The position numbers were made by a program, and so were the translations under genes. From Desulfolithobacter dissulfuricans (lineage in GTDB: Bacteria > Desulfobacterota > Desulfobulbia > Desulfobulbales > Desulfobulbaceae), in assembly GCF_025998535.1 (NCBI RefSeq), contig NZ_AP024233.1:1214217-1278216 (forward strand): 64,000 nt of DNA, written 5' to 3'. The notes below the pieces were generated by a model. The model worked only from the letters and a program-made list of their open reading frames with translations. It had not been told where the DNA came from and made no database searches. Shown here piece by piece: positions 18,845 through 28,273 of this stretch (within the stretch, counting starts at the first letter, position 1; each line of letters begins with the position of its first letter).

Positions 18845-21031
18845 ATGGAGCACACTTCAGGTTTGTATATCCAACTCTTCAGTATTCATGGCTTGATTCG
18901 CGGAAATATGCCGGAGTTAGGTCGAGATGCCGATACCGGAGGCCAGGTGAAATATGTTTTGGATCTGGCCAGAACTCTTGGCGAACATGATGATGTGGTC
19001 CAGGTTGATCTTGTCACTCGGCTCATTGATGACAAGACGGTTGGTTCGGATTATGCCAGGCCCATTGAGCCACTTTCCGAAAAGGCACGGATTGTACGTA
19101 TTCAATGTGGCGGTAAAAAATATATTCGAAAAGAATTGCTCTGGCCACATCTTGAGGAGTTCATCGACAGAGTAATTCGATTTATCAAGTTACAGAACAG
19201 GGTGCCGGACGTATTTCACGGGCACTATGCCGATGGAGGCTACGTGGCCATGGAACTTGCCACTGCCTTTGACGCCCCCTTTATCTTTACCGGTCATTCC
19301 CTGGGCAGGAACAAAAAAGCCAAGTTGCAGGCCGACGGCCTCGGTGAGGCCCGGATAAACAGACAATATAAAATTGATACCCGTATCCAGGTCGAGGAGG
19401 AGATCATGAGGCGAGCCGACCTCATCATTACCTCTACCCAGCAGGAGATTGATCAGCAGTACGGGCTGTATGAAAATGGCAGCCACGATCGTTTTGCTGT
19501 CATTCCACCGGGTATCGATCTGGATACTTTTTACCCCTTTTACGATCTTCAGCTCGACAGCGATCTTTTCAATGAGGAGGTCAAGCAGATAAGGTTCACC
19601 CTGTTCAATGAACTGCATCGCTTCTGGGCTCATCCTGAAAAACCATTTATTCTGGCACTGTGCCGACCTGATCATAGGAAAAATATAACTGGTCTGCTTG
19701 AGGCCTACGGGACAAGTCAGGAGTTAAGAACCATTGCCAACCTGGCGGTTTTTGCCGGCATTCGAAGCAATATTACGACGATGGAGGAAAATGAACAGGC
19801 GGTGCTTACCGATATGCTTCTGCAGATGGACCGGTATGACCTGTACGGTAAACTGGCAATTCCCAAAAAAAACGATTTTGCCACAGAAGTGCCGGAATTG
19901 TATCGGATTTGCGCAGAAAGTCGCGGTGTATTTGTCAATCCGGCTTTGGTAGAGCCTTTCGGACTTACCCTGATAGAGGCATCGGCCTGTGGTCTGCCGA
20001 TTGTAGCGACGAATGACGGCGGCCCGGCCGAAATAGTGGCCAACTGCGATAACGGTATCCTTGTCGACGCCGCCAAGCCAGAGGAAATTGCTCGAGCACT
20101 GCAATCAATACTCGTAGACGATGCCAAATGGACACAGTTCTCCAACAATGGAATTAACGGCGTGCGTCAACACTATTCCTGGCGGGCACACGGTGAGAAA
20201 ACCATGCAGCGGATAAGGCCGCTGCTGCCGGAGGTAATCTATCCAGCTAAACAGGCAGAGCCGCGGGCGATGTACCAGGCGCCGGTTTCCTTTGGACGGC
20301 GTCTGATGAACGTTGAACATCTCATGATCACTGATATAGACAACACCCTTGTTGGAGATAAAAAAAGCATGATGGATTTGTTTTCCCTGCTGCAGGAACA
20401 CCGTGATGATATGGCCTGGGGTGTTGCCACCGGGCGCAGTCTGGAATTGACGATTGAGGCAATGACGGAACATAACTTTCTAATGCCGGACATCCTTATC
20501 TGTTCCGTGGGAACGGAAATCTATTACGGACCGGATCTACGGCATGATAAAGGATGGCAGCAGCATATTTCTTGGCAGTGGAAACCGGAAAAAATCAAGG
20601 CTGCACTGGCACCTTTTGACTTTCTTGTCTTTCAGGAAGCTGAGGGGCAACGGAGCCATAAGATCAGTTATTATCTGGAAGAAAAAGAAAATCGTCTTGC
20701 CATGGTTCGTGAACGCTTGCAGGAAATGAAACTGCGATGTCAGGTCATCTATTCGCACGGCCAGTTTTTGGATATTCTCCCTTTAAGAGCATCCAAGGGC
20801 AAGGCCATTAATTACCTCCGCTATAAATTTGATTTTTCACCCCGCCATGTGATGGTGGCCGGAGACTCGGGTAACGATGAGGATATGATTTCCGGTCCTG
20901 CCCGGGGATTGGTGGTTGGTAATCACAGCCAGGAACTGGAAAGTTTGCGTGGTAAGGCAAATATCTATTTTAGCAAGGCAAACTATGCTGCTGGTATTAT
21001 TGACGGCCTAAAACATTACGGACTTATTTAG
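18845..21031 (+). CDS. Sucrose-phosphate synthase with C-terminal phosphatase-like domain
   Basis: Cytoplasmic enzyme of 728 aa. Residues about 1-470 are a GT4 sucrose-phosphate synthase, recognisable from IHGLIRGNMPELGRDADTGG near the N-terminus, FTGHSLGRNKKAKL, and the nucleotide-sugar site EPFGLTLIEASACGLPIVAT. Residues about 495-728 are a HAD-type sucrose-phosphatase domain (DIDNTLVGD, late GDSGNDEDM with metal ligands), so it may carry out both steps of sucrose synthesis from UDP-glucose and fructose-6-phosphate. The start at 18845 has AAGGAA 6 nt upstream. It ends 28 bp from the convergent sucrose synthase gene. Sucrose is most likely made here as a compatible solute. Confidence 0.92.
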   Translation: MEHTSGLYIQLFSIHGLIRGNMPELGRDADTGGQVKYVLDLARTLGEHDDVVQVDLVTRLIDDKTVGSDYARPIEPLSEKARIVRIQCGGKKYIRKELLWPHLEEFIDRVIRFIKLQNRVPDVFHGHYADGGYVAMELATAFDAPFIFTGHSLGRNKKAKLQADGLGEARINRQYKIDTRIQVEEEIMRRADLIITSTQQEIDQQYGLYENGSHDRFAVIPPGIDLDTFYPFYDLQLDSDLFNEEVKQIRFTLFNELHRFWAHPEKPFILALCRPDHRKNITGLLEAYGTSQELRTIANLAVFAGIRSNITTMEENEQAVLTDMLLQMDRYDLYGKLAIPKKNDFATEVPELYRICAESRGVFVNPALVEPFGLTLIEASACGLPIVATNDGGPAEIVANCDNGILVDAAKPEEIARALQSILVDDAKWTQFSNNGINGVRQHYSWRAHGEKTMQRIRPLLPEVIYPAKQAEPRAMYQAPVSFGRRLMNVEHLMITDIDNTLVGDKKSMMDLFSLLQEHRDDMAWGVATGRSLELTIEAMTEHNFLMPDILICSVGTEIYYGPDLRHDKGWQQHISWQWKPEKIKAALAPFDFLVFQEAEGQRSHKISYYLEEKENRLAMVRERLQEMKLRCQVIYSHGQFLDILPLRASKGKAINYLRYKFDFSPRHVMVAGDSGNDEDMISGPARGLVVGNHSQELESLRGKANIYFSKANYAAGIIDGLKHYGLI

Positions 21032-21059
21032 TTGTAAGTATTGTTGATTTTATAGGTCG

Positions 21060-23447
21060 TTATAGGGACGGCCTGACCCTTTCCGCCCTGGTCCGAAACT
21101 GAAGGTGATATAACATTTCCAGGTAGCGACCGGTTGCCTCCCGTTCCATGTTGGTGGCAAATTTCCAGAATCCGTAAATACAGGTAAGTGTTAACAGTCG
21201 TTTGGCGTACCGTTTCCAGGTGTATCGTTCCTTGATACGCTGCCTTGCTCCTTTGGAGATTCTCTGCCAATAACTCGGATCAGTCTTGCATCGCTCAAAA
21301 AAGTCAGCAAGCATCTCAGATGTCTGGTCGGCATGATTGGGATCAATGTGGAATCCGGAAATGTTGTCCTCGATAATTTCCAGCGGTCCGCCATAACGGG
21401 TGGCAAAGGTCGGCAAGCCTGATACCATGGCTTCAATGACAGTCAGGCCAAAGGCTTCAAAAAAGGCCGGTTGCACAAAGGCCCCCTGGCTGTCGGCCAC
21501 ATACCGGTACAATTCCCCTGTCAATGTTTTATCCAACCGCATTCCCAGCCACCGCACCTTGTTATCCAGAGAATACTGATCGAACAATGAATGCATGCGG
21601 ATAATCTGTATTCGTTCTTCGTTATCTGTTGATTCGTCTGGATTGATTGTTCCTCCGATTATCAAAAGGTTGGTCAGTTGCTGTAAACGATCATTTTCAG
21701 CAAACCACTGGACGAGGCCGGTAAGATTTTTTATATGATCCAACCGTGCCATTGAAAAAAGAATTGGTTTATCCCGTTTTTTAAGTGTGCCCCGGCATCC
21801 CTCATGGTCATCACCGTAAACTAACTGATCCAGAATCCTGTGAAGACCGGACAGCCTGCGTTCCTGTTCAGTATATGAAAAGTAAGTGGTTTCATCCGCT
21901 CCCGGTGAAACAATATTGAACCTGGGATCATATACATCAATCCCATGGAGTACACGCTGCAGTCCGGGCATGGTAAAGGAACCGTAACTTTCGTATTGTC
22001 CCACCACATCGCTGGAGCCGGCAATCTCCTGGTAGGTTGAAGTGATTATGAAATCAGCTGAATTCATGCCGATCAGGTCAGCAGTGAACTGGCAGGAAAA
22101 ATGGTACTGCTCCTCCATGTCCTGCCAATAGAGCGCTGAATGGAGATATTTTGTTTTTTCCAGGGCGTGGGCAATGGTGCATTGCGTAACGCCAAGTCGT
22201 TGCGCCAGGAGATATGCCGCCAGATTGCCATCGGAATAATTACCGACAATCAGGTCAGGTCTCCGATCAAGTCTTGCCAGAATTGCTGTTTCCGCTTCCC
22301 GGCTGAAGGTCTCGAGGTACGGCCACACTTCAAAGCGTGATATCCAGTGGGGGATGATGGTGCCGTCCGGTTCCCGGAAGGGAATGCGGATAATATTCAC
22401 CTGGTCAGTTCCATGCACATGTTCTTCAGGTTCGTTACACGTAGTTTGCCCGGATTCAGGGATCAGGCGACTGACAATTATGATTTGGGGTTTAATATCC
22501 AATCCCTGATTATAGATACGTTTCTGCATTTCCCGTTCAAGGGCTCGAACCTGGTCGAGGATGTAGACAACCTGGCCGCCGGTATCAGGCAGGCCCAAGA
22601 CATGATCCTGACCGAAATATCCATGTGGGGAAAGGATTACTATATTGAAAATCATGGGGATCCGACTAAGGAACTTTTCCAGATTCTGGTGATCAGGTGC
22701 TTCCAGAAGGTCTGCCAGCAAACTCATGCTGGTCTTGATGCCAGCGAGACTTCTGCCCCATCCGGGCTCAAACCCCATGCTCCGAAGGTCATTTTCCAAT
22801 TCGGGCCATTGCAACTCGTCCGGCTGCTGTTGCAGGAATTCCATGCATCGATGCAAAGCCTGCCGAAGTTCGTCCACGGTAGTGATGGTATTATTTATCA
22901 TAAACGGTCTACCCTGGTATCCGTGAACCTTCAGAAAAGAAAAAAGCATATCATCACCCTTGTTTAACTCGTGACCAAGGCGACTTGAGAACTTGCGGTT
23001 GAGAAATTCGACCCCATGTCCGATGGACCGAGCCTGGTGCATCTTGGGAACGTCCCTTTCAAAAGGAGTAAAATCAATTTCCAGAATAGTGCTGTTGGAT
23101 TGGCCGGTTACGAGTCTTTCTTTAAAGGTGAGGAGTTCGGAAACCTGGACCTCTTCAAAGGTCAAGGTTTCAAAATGATAACGGAGGTAATGCCATTGTC
23201 CCGCCCCGGAGCGGACATCCAGGTAAAACCAGGGGGGATCGATGGCCGCCTCCTGGCTTTTTTTCAAAATGTCCGCAAGGGGAGAGAAGAGCAGTTCTTT
23301 CTGATTATCTTTTTCACATAATTGTATGAAATCATCCCATAGCTGACTGCCAAGCATCAGCTTCTGGTTTCGCGCCTGGTACCTGCGAAATAGACTATAC
23401 ATTGTATCTCGGTGTTGCTGGGCCCAGCGGTTTAACTCGTGAAACAT
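21060..23447 (-). CDS. susA: Sucrose synthase
   Basis: GT4 glycosyltransferase of 795 aa, the normal length for bacterial and plant sucrose synthases. It interconverts sucrose plus NDP with NDP-glucose plus fructose. The N-terminal regulatory region is followed by the GT-B catalytic part with [50 protein letters not shown] and the late donor-site [16 protein letters not shown]. It is convergent with sucrose-phosphate synthase and divergent from proV, sharing with proV the promoter region that holds the 23613 dyad. Together with pfkB it can recycle sucrose to NDP-glucose and fructose-6-phosphate when osmotic load falls. Confidence 0.94.
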   Translation of the reverse strand: MFHELNRWAQQHRDTMYSLFRRYQARNQKLMLGSQLWDDFIQLCEKDNQKELLFSPLADILKKSQEAAIDPPWFYLDVRSGAGQWHYLRYHFETLTFEEVQVSELLTFKERLVTGQSNSTILEIDFTPFERDVPKMHQARSIGHGVEFLNRKFSSRLGHELNKGDDMLFSFLKVHGYQGRPFMINNTITTVDELRQALHRCMEFLQQQPDELQWPELENDLRSMGFEPGWGRSLAGIKTSMSLLADLLEAPDHQNLEKFLSRIPMIFNIVILSPHGYFGQDHVLGLPDTGGQVVYILDQVRALEREMQKRIYNQGLDIKPQIIIVSRLIPESGQTTCNEPEEHVHGTDQVNIIRIPFREPDGTIIPHWISRFEVWPYLETFSREAETAILARLDRRPDLIVGNYSDGNLAAYLLAQRLGVTQCTIAHALEKTKYLHSALYWQDMEEQYHFSCQFTADLIGMNSADFIITSTYQEIAGSSDVVGQYESYGSFTMPGLQRVLHGIDVYDPRFNIVSPGADETTYFSYTEQERRLSGLHRILDQLVYGDDHEGCRGTLKKRDKPILFSMARLDHIKNLTGLVQWFAENDRLQQLTNLLIIGGTINPDESTDNEERIQIIRMHSLFDQYSLDNKVRWLGMRLDKTLTGELYRYVADSQGAFVQPAFFEAFGLTVIEAMVSGLPTFATRYGGPLEIIEDNISGFHIDPNHADQTSEMLADFFERCKTDPSYWQRISKGARQRIKERYTWKRYAKRLLTLTCIYGFWKFATNMEREATGRYLEMLYHLQFRTRAERVRPSL

Positions 23448-23612
23448 TGTTTTTCCCTTGTTTGGAGGTCAGGTAACGCCTGAGAAGCGATTATCGGTGG
23501 TTGTTCCGATCATGTCGCCTGAACCTGTAGTATTGGTTTATGTATAATAAAAACAATATGTTGATTGTGTGTGGGCAAGGGAGTTGGGGCATGGAACTTG
23601 CAAGATTGTGTT

Positions 23613-23640
23613 CAATATAATATTATATAAAACTATATTG
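23613..23640. promoter_or_regulatory. 28-bp dyad shared with the pfkB promoter, at susA / proV
   Basis: CAATATA-N14-TATATTG lies midway in the 283-bp divergent susA-proV region. Half-sites and spacing are identical to those at 18002-18029, although spacer and flanks differ. A smaller dyad GCAAA-N6-TTTGC (23640-23655) abuts it. The MarR protein of this island is the obvious candidate binder. Confidence 0.65.
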
Positions 23641-23730
23641 CAAAATAATATTTGCTGTCAGTGTATAAAAACAATGCCTGTGTTGTATCCATTTTGGATT
23701 AATATTTCAGGTAGATAGGGTGTATGGTGT

Positions 23731-24945
23731 ATGGGGAAAATCATCGTTGAAAACCTTTATAAAATTTTTGGAGAACATCCGGGTAAGGGCCTGGAACTGC
23801 TCCAGCAGGGTCAGGACAAGCAAAGCATATTGGACAAAACCGGTTTGACCGTTGGTGTGCAGGATGCCAACTTTGTGGTGAACAGCGGTGAGATTTTTGT
23901 GGTTATGGGTCTTTCAGGATCCGGAAAATCAACCTTGGTGCGCATGTTGAACCGGCTCATTGAACCGACCACCGGTAAAGTCCTGGTAGATGGCAGAGAC
24001 GTGGTCAAGATGAAGCATGAAGATCTGGTCAAGTTCAGGCTGGAAAAGATGAGTATGGTCTTTCAGTCGTTTGCCCTTATGCCGCATCTCACGGTGCTTG
24101 AAAATGTTGCCTTTGGTCTGAATCTCGCAAAATTTGACAAGGTGAGGCAGAGGGAACGAGCCATGGAAGCTCTCGATCAGGTTGGACTTGCCGGTTGGGA
24201 GGAATCCTTTCCTGACCAACTCAGCGGTGGCATGCAACAGCGTGTAGGGTTGGCTCGTGCTCTGGCAGTTGATCCGGATATTCTGCTTATGGATGAGGCC
24301 TTTTCCGCTCTCGATCCGCTTATCCGGACCGAAATGCAGGATGAATTGCTAAAGCTCCAGAGGCGCCAACAGCGAACCATTGTCTTTATCTCCCATGATC
24401 TGGATGAGGCGCTGCGCATTGGTGATAGAATTGCCATTATGGAAGGCGGGAGAATAGTCCAGGTCGGAACTCCGGAAGAGATTTTGCGGAATCCGGCCAA
24501 TGACTATGTCCGGGCTTTTTTCCGTGGGGTTGACCCAACAGGTGTCATTTCGGTGGGAGAAATTGTCCGTGATACCCAGCTGACGATTATTAAATCCCGT
24601 GTTGGGAGCCTGCGGGCCGCCCATGAGTTGTTGAGCAGTCAGGATAGGGCACACGGGTATGTACTTGACTCCGATCGGAGGTTTCTTGGATTGGTGACTG
24701 CGGAAAAGCTGAAGGAACTTTTGGAATCCGGGGCAGCAGACAGCCCTGTTGACCAAGGTTTTATCACCGGGATAGCAACCGCGCGGCTTGATGATTCAAT
24801 GCAGGACATTTTACCCGAAGTGGCCTCTTGTACCTGGCCGATACCCGTAGTCGATGAGCAGGGGATTTACAGGGGGGTGGTCTCAAAAAACAGATTCCTT
24901 CGGACTCTTCATCGTGCCGAGCAGGCTGAAGGGGCGCATTGTTAA
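23731..24945 (+). CDS. proV: Glycine betaine/proline ABC transporter ATPase (ProV)
   Basis: Cytoplasmic ABC ATPase of 404 aa. Walker A GLSGSGKST, the ABC signature LSGGMQQRVGLARAL and Walker B ILLMDEAFSALD are all intact. The N-terminal extension NLYKIFGEHPGKGLELL is typical of ProV/OpuAA. The C-terminal about 125 residues form a CBS-type pair that in homologues senses ionic strength. It is the first gene of proVWX and is transcribed away from susA. No strong ribosome-binding site is seen before the ATG. Confidence 0.94.
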   Translation: MGKIIVENLYKIFGEHPGKGLELLQQGQDKQSILDKTGLTVGVQDANFVVNSGEIFVVMGLSGSGKSTLVRMLNRLIEPTTGKVLVDGRDVVKMKHEDLVKFRLEKMSMVFQSFALMPHLTVLENVAFGLNLAKFDKVRQRERAMEALDQVGLAGWEESFPDQLSGGMQQRVGLARALAVDPDILLMDEAFSALDPLIRTEMQDELLKLQRRQQRTIVFISHDLDEALRIGDRIAIMEGGRIVQVGTPEEILRNPANDYVRAFFRGVDPTGVISVGEIVRDTQLTIIKSRVGSLRAAHELLSSQDRAHGYVLDSDRRFLGLVTAEKLKELLESGAADSPVDQGFITGIATARLDDSMQDILPEVASCTWPIPVVDEQGIYRGVVSKNRFLRTLHRAEQAEGAHC

Positions 24946-24966
24946 GATAACTTAACGGATAGTTTC

Positions 24967-25797
24967 ATGTTTGAAGAGCAAGTTATCCCTCTTGACAGAT
25001 GGGTTTCGCAGTCGGTGGACTGGTTGGTGGAAAATTGCAGAGATTTTTTTCAGGCCATCAAATGGCCGGTAGAACAATCCCTTAATGGTTTTGATGCAGG
25101 TCTTAACGCCCTCCATCCTGTGATCGTGATTGCGGTTTGCACTTTTGTGGCCTATCGATTCGCCGGCAGGAAGCTGGCCTGCTTTACGGCTGTCACCATG
25201 GTGATAATCGGATTACTGGGTCTTTGGTCAGATACCATGACCACTCTGGCCATGGTTCTGGTTTCTGTCGTTTTCTGTGCTCTGGTTGGTATTCCCCTTG
25301 GTATATGTGCCGGACAGAGTGACCGGTTCGATGCCGCTCTGCGCCCCCTGCTTGATGCCATGCAGACTACCCCGGCCTTCGTTTATCTGGTTCCCATTGT
25401 CATGCTGTTCTCTGTCGGGAATGTGGCTGGAGTACTGGCTACCATTGTTTTTGCGTTACCGCCCATTATTCGTTTGACCAGTCTCGGAATTCGGCAGGTT
25501 CATCCCGAACTGGTTGAAGCAGCCCAGGCCTTTGGCGCCACGCGCTGGCAGGTTCTCAGCAAGGTCCAGATCCCGTTGGCCATGCCTACCATCATGGCAG
25601 GTTTGAATCAGACAATTATGATGGCTTTATCCATGGTGGTTATTGCCGCTCTCATTGGAGCAGGTGGGCTCGGGTCTCCGGTTATCCTGGGGCTTAACAC
25701 GCTTGACATTGGTCTGGCCGTGACCGGTGGACTTGGTATTGTCCTGATAGCCATTATCCTGGATCGGATTACGCAGGCAATGGTCCGGAAGAAGTGA
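24967..25797 (+). CDS. proW: Glycine betaine ABC transporter permease (ProW)
   Basis: Inner-membrane permease of 276 aa with an extended hydrophilic N-terminus and about six membrane segments. The coupling-helix EAA motif reads EAAQAFGATRWQVLSKVQIPLA, and the family phrase LDAMQTTPAFVYLVPIVMLF is present. It begins 21 bp after proV. With ProV and ProX it forms an osmoprotectant importer. Confidence 0.94.
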   Translation: MFEEQVIPLDRWVSQSVDWLVENCRDFFQAIKWPVEQSLNGFDAGLNALHPVIVIAVCTFVAYRFAGRKLACFTAVTMVIIGLLGLWSDTMTTLAMVLVSVVFCALVGIPLGICAGQSDRFDAALRPLLDAMQTTPAFVYLVPIVMLFSVGNVAGVLATIVFALPPIIRLTSLGIRQVHPELVEAAQAFGATRWQVLSKVQIPLAMPTIMAGLNQTIMMALSMVVIAALIGAGGLGSPVILGLNTLDIGLAVTGGLGIVLIAIILDRITQAMVRKK

Positions 25798-25872
25798 CAT
25801 TTTCCAAACTATTTTAAATGAAACTGAAGCATCACTATTTTCTAAATAAAAAAATACATCAAGGAGGTTAAG

Positions 25873-26904
25873 ATGCAACGATTCAAACAGGCAGTTGCGG
25901 CAGCAGCCCTGGGCCTGGTGCTGTTCGCAGGGCCGGCCATGGCATCGGATAAGCCAGGTGAAGGCAAGACAGTGCAGCCTGCCCGTGCTACATGGAACAC
26001 GGGTTTTTTTCAGGAGGCCCTTGTTCGCCGCGGTCTGCAAGAGTTGGGCTATAAGGTAAAGAAGCCAAAAGATCTGCAGAATGCCATATTTTACAAATCT
26101 GTGGCACTTGGAGATGTCGACTACTGGACCAATGGTTGGTTTCCTAACCATGAAAGTCAGTTGCCTAAAAATTTTTATGACAAGGCAGATAAGTATGGCT
26201 ATGTCGTCAAGGCTGGAGGTTTGCAGGGGTATCTGGTTTCCAAAAAGGATGTAGAAAAATATAATATCCAGTCGCTGGATGATTTTAAACGAGACGAGGT
26301 GAGAAAAGCCTTTGATAAAAACGGCGACGGCAAGGCAGACCTGACCGCCTGCCCCCCTGGTTGGGGCTGTGAAAATGTTATTGCCCATCACATGAAAGTA
26401 TATGACCTGGAGGAGTATATCAATCCCGTCAAGGCTGCGTACGAGGCCGGCATGGCGGCAACACTTGCCGCTTACAAAAGCGGCGAACCTGTTTTTTTCT
26501 ATACCTGGGCACCGAACTGGACCATTTTCAAACTCAAGCCAGGCAAGGACGTGATGTGGATCAATGTCCCAAGGATTATCCCCAAGGAATCACAAAAAGT
26601 GGCTGAAGACAGAATGACTGTCTCAGGCATTGAGGGAGCTGTCAGTGATCCGATAAAACTCGGATTTGTTGTGTCGGATATTCGGATTGTGGCAAACAAG
26701 CAGTTTATAAAGGATAATCCTGCAGCTCGCAGATTTTTTGAAGTTTTTACCCTGCCTCTTCGCGATATTAATGAACAAAATACCAGAATGTACGAAGGTG
26801 AAAAATCACAAAAAGACATCGAGCGTCATGTGGATGAATGGATAGCCAAAAACAGTGATAAATGGAATTCCTGGCTCGCGGCAGCTCGTGCTGCGGCTAA
26901 ATAA
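25873..26904 (+). CDS. proX: Glycine betaine-binding periplasmic protein (ProX)
   Basis: Periplasmic binding protein of 343 aa with a signal peptide cleaved after AGPAMA. The mature protein begins DKPGEGKTVQPARATWNTG, as in ProX. Trp-rich ligand-site segments (DYWTNGWFPNHE, FFYTWAPNWTIFKLKPG) are present and match the aromatic cage used to bind betaine. AAGGAGG lies 7 nt before the start. A strong terminator closes the operon. Confidence 0.94.
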   Translation: MQRFKQAVAAAALGLVLFAGPAMASDKPGEGKTVQPARATWNTGFFQEALVRRGLQELGYKVKKPKDLQNAIFYKSVALGDVDYWTNGWFPNHESQLPKNFYDKADKYGYVVKAGGLQGYLVSKKDVEKYNIQSLDDFKRDEVRKAFDKNGDGKADLTACPPGWGCENVIAHHMKVYDLEEYINPVKAAYEAGMAATLAAYKSGEPVFFYTWAPNWTIFKLKPGKDVMWINVPRIIPKESQKVAEDRMTVSGIEGAVSDPIKLGFVVSDIRIVANKQFIKDNPAARRFFEVFTLPLRDINEQNTRMYEGEKSQKDIERHVDEWIAKNSDKWNSWLAAARAAAK

Positions 26905-26923
26905 CATTTAGCCATCCTCCCCG

Positions 26924-26969
26924 GAGAGCCTGGCTCTTTTTCCATGAGAGCCGGGTTCTCTTTTTTTTT
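26924..26969 (+). terminator. Rho-independent terminator after proX
   Basis: A 14-bp stem with two G-U pairs (GAGAGCCTGGCTCT with AGAGCCGGGTTCTC) is followed by nine T residues. It closes proVWX. Confidence 0.8.
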
Positions 26970-27135
26970 GCTTTCTTTGTCAATATCTGATGCCTGTGCC
27001 TGCAGCTTTTCAGAGAAAGGTAGTGATTGACAGAAGTTGATTCTGTACTCTATAAAGCCTTTTAAAATTTTTTCGCCACCAACTTCCAGTCAGGCTCTCG
27101 GTCTAAAAAAATATGAAAATGCGGGGAGATAGCGC

Positions 27136-27609
27136 ATGAATGTCCGCCATCAACGTATGCAAAATATAACCAAGCAGTTACGGGTTGTATTCCGGGCTGT
27201 CCAGGCCCACTCAAAGACTGTGGAGCGTCAGTGCGGATTGAGCAGTGCTAAATTGTGGATGATGTGGGAACTCTTTGCCTCCCCCGGGTTGAAAGTTTCG
27301 GAACTCGCCAAGGCGTTGACCATCCATCCTTCAACCTGCAGTAATATGCTTGATCAGTTGGAAGATAAAGGCTTTGTCCGTCGGGACAGGAGCAAAATCG
27401 ATCAACGTGCGGTGCACCTGTATCTCACCGAAGAGGGAGCCAAGGTACTTGCCAAAGCACCCCGACCGGCCCAGGGAACCCTTTCTGATGCGCTTGAGCA
27501 TCTCAGTGATGATAATTTAATTCATCTTGAAGAGGGTTTAAATAAGCTCATCGATGCGATGAAAGTTAAAGATGAGAAAGCCGGTTTGGTTCCCATTCCC
27601 GGAGAATGA
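27136..27609 (+). CDS. MarR-family transcriptional regulator of the osmoadaptation island
   Basis: DNA-binding protein of 157 aa with a winged helix: KVSELAKALTIHPSTCSNMLDQLEDKGFVRR is the recognition region and KIDQRAVHLYLTEEG the wing. GGGGAGA stands 8 nt before the ATG. It follows proX beyond a terminator. MarR proteins of the EctR/CosR type control compatible-solute genes in other bacteria. By position and family this one is the best candidate to bind the shared dyads at 18002-18029 and 23613-23640, but no direct evidence is in the sequence. No copy of the dyad was seen before its own start. Confidence 0.85.
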   Translation: MNVRHQRMQNITKQLRVVFRAVQAHSKTVERQCGLSSAKLWMMWELFASPGLKVSELAKALTIHPSTCSNMLDQLEDKGFVRRDRSKIDQRAVHLYLTEEGAKVLAKAPRPAQGTLSDALEHLSDDNLIHLEEGLNKLIDAMKVKDEKAGLVPIPGE

Positions 27610-27633
27610 CATCAAGTTGCATGTATATAACAT

Positions 27634-27755
27634 CCTGAATTGAGCGTTTCACCCATCTGCAACACTTCAGGCAGGAAAATGTTCTTGATCCAACTCATGC
27701 GCTGTACCGGTTGTCGGAACTGCTCCCCTGTTAGATGTTCGAGAGGTGCTCCGGC
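27634..27755. repeat. Longest copy of a dispersed element, right of the island
   Basis: Joins the sequence seen at 15552-15585 (34 bp identical) to that seen at 16651-16740. The minus strand reads through continuously for about 40 codons (HLTGEQFRQPVQRMSWIKNI, then FLPEVLQMGETLNSG) without a start or family match, so it is probably debris of a mobile or horizontally moved gene. Confidence 0.65.
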
Positions 27756-27840
27756 AGGTTCGCAACCTTTCCTGTTTTCGGTTGGTTACGGCTGAACAAA
27801 GTGTATTTGCGCAAAAAAGCACCTTGTCACCGGGCAGGAG

Positions 27841-27880
27841 TTGTATTAATATATGATCAATTGTTCATATATTAATACAA
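27841..27880. promoter_or_regulatory. 40-bp palindromic operator of the ArsR/SmtB regulator
   Basis: TTGTATTAATATATGA and its exact complement flank TCAATTGT. The core AATATATGATCA-AT-TGTTCATATATT has the 12-2-12 form of SmtB/CadC operators with one mismatch. It ends 9 bp before the regulator start, so autorepression relieved by metal is expected. Confidence 0.75.
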
Positions 27881-27889
27881 GGTGGGGTG

Positions 27890-28267
27890 ATGAACACGAA
27901 ACATGCCAAACAGAGGAGTGGCGGCGACCGGTGTGCGTGCCGCTGCATCCACCAGGACCGGATCGACGCGGCCAGGGAAAAGAGCCTGGGAGAGAATATG
28001 CTCCACCAGATGGTGCAGCTTTTCAAGGCCATGGGGGATCCGAGCCGGCTGAAGATCCTCTGGGCCCTGCAATACGGGGAAATGTGTGTCTGTGATCTGG
28101 CCGCGCTGCTGGGAATCAGCGAATCTGCGGTCAGTCATCAGCTCCGTCAGCTCCGTCATCTGCATTTGGTGGCCAATCGGCGTGAGGGACCCATTCTGTA
28201 CTACCGCCTTGACGACAACCATGTGAATCAGCTCATGGCTGTGGCCCTCGCCCATGTACAGGAGTAG
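27890..28267 (+). CDS. ArsR/SmtB-family metal-responsive repressor
   Basis: Winged-helix regulator of 125 aa. It has the Cys-rich N-terminal CACRCIH, the CVCDL motif at the start of the recognition region (ELCVCDL in CadC/CmtR-type sensors) and ISESAVSHQLRQLRHLHLV as the DNA-reading helix. The late DDNHVNQLM segment resembles the alpha-5 metal site of SmtB/ZiaR. Thiolate-plus-His ligands suggest Zn, Cd or Pb sensing. It lies 6 bp before the permease gene and behind a matching palindrome, so the two form an autoregulated operon. Confidence 0.88.
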   Translation: MNTKHAKQRSGGDRCACRCIHQDRIDAAREKSLGENMLHQMVQLFKAMGDPSRLKILWALQYGEMCVCDLAALLGISESAVSHQLRQLRHLHLVANRREGPILYYRLDDNHVNQLMAVALAHVQE

Positions 28268-28273
28268 TCAGTC

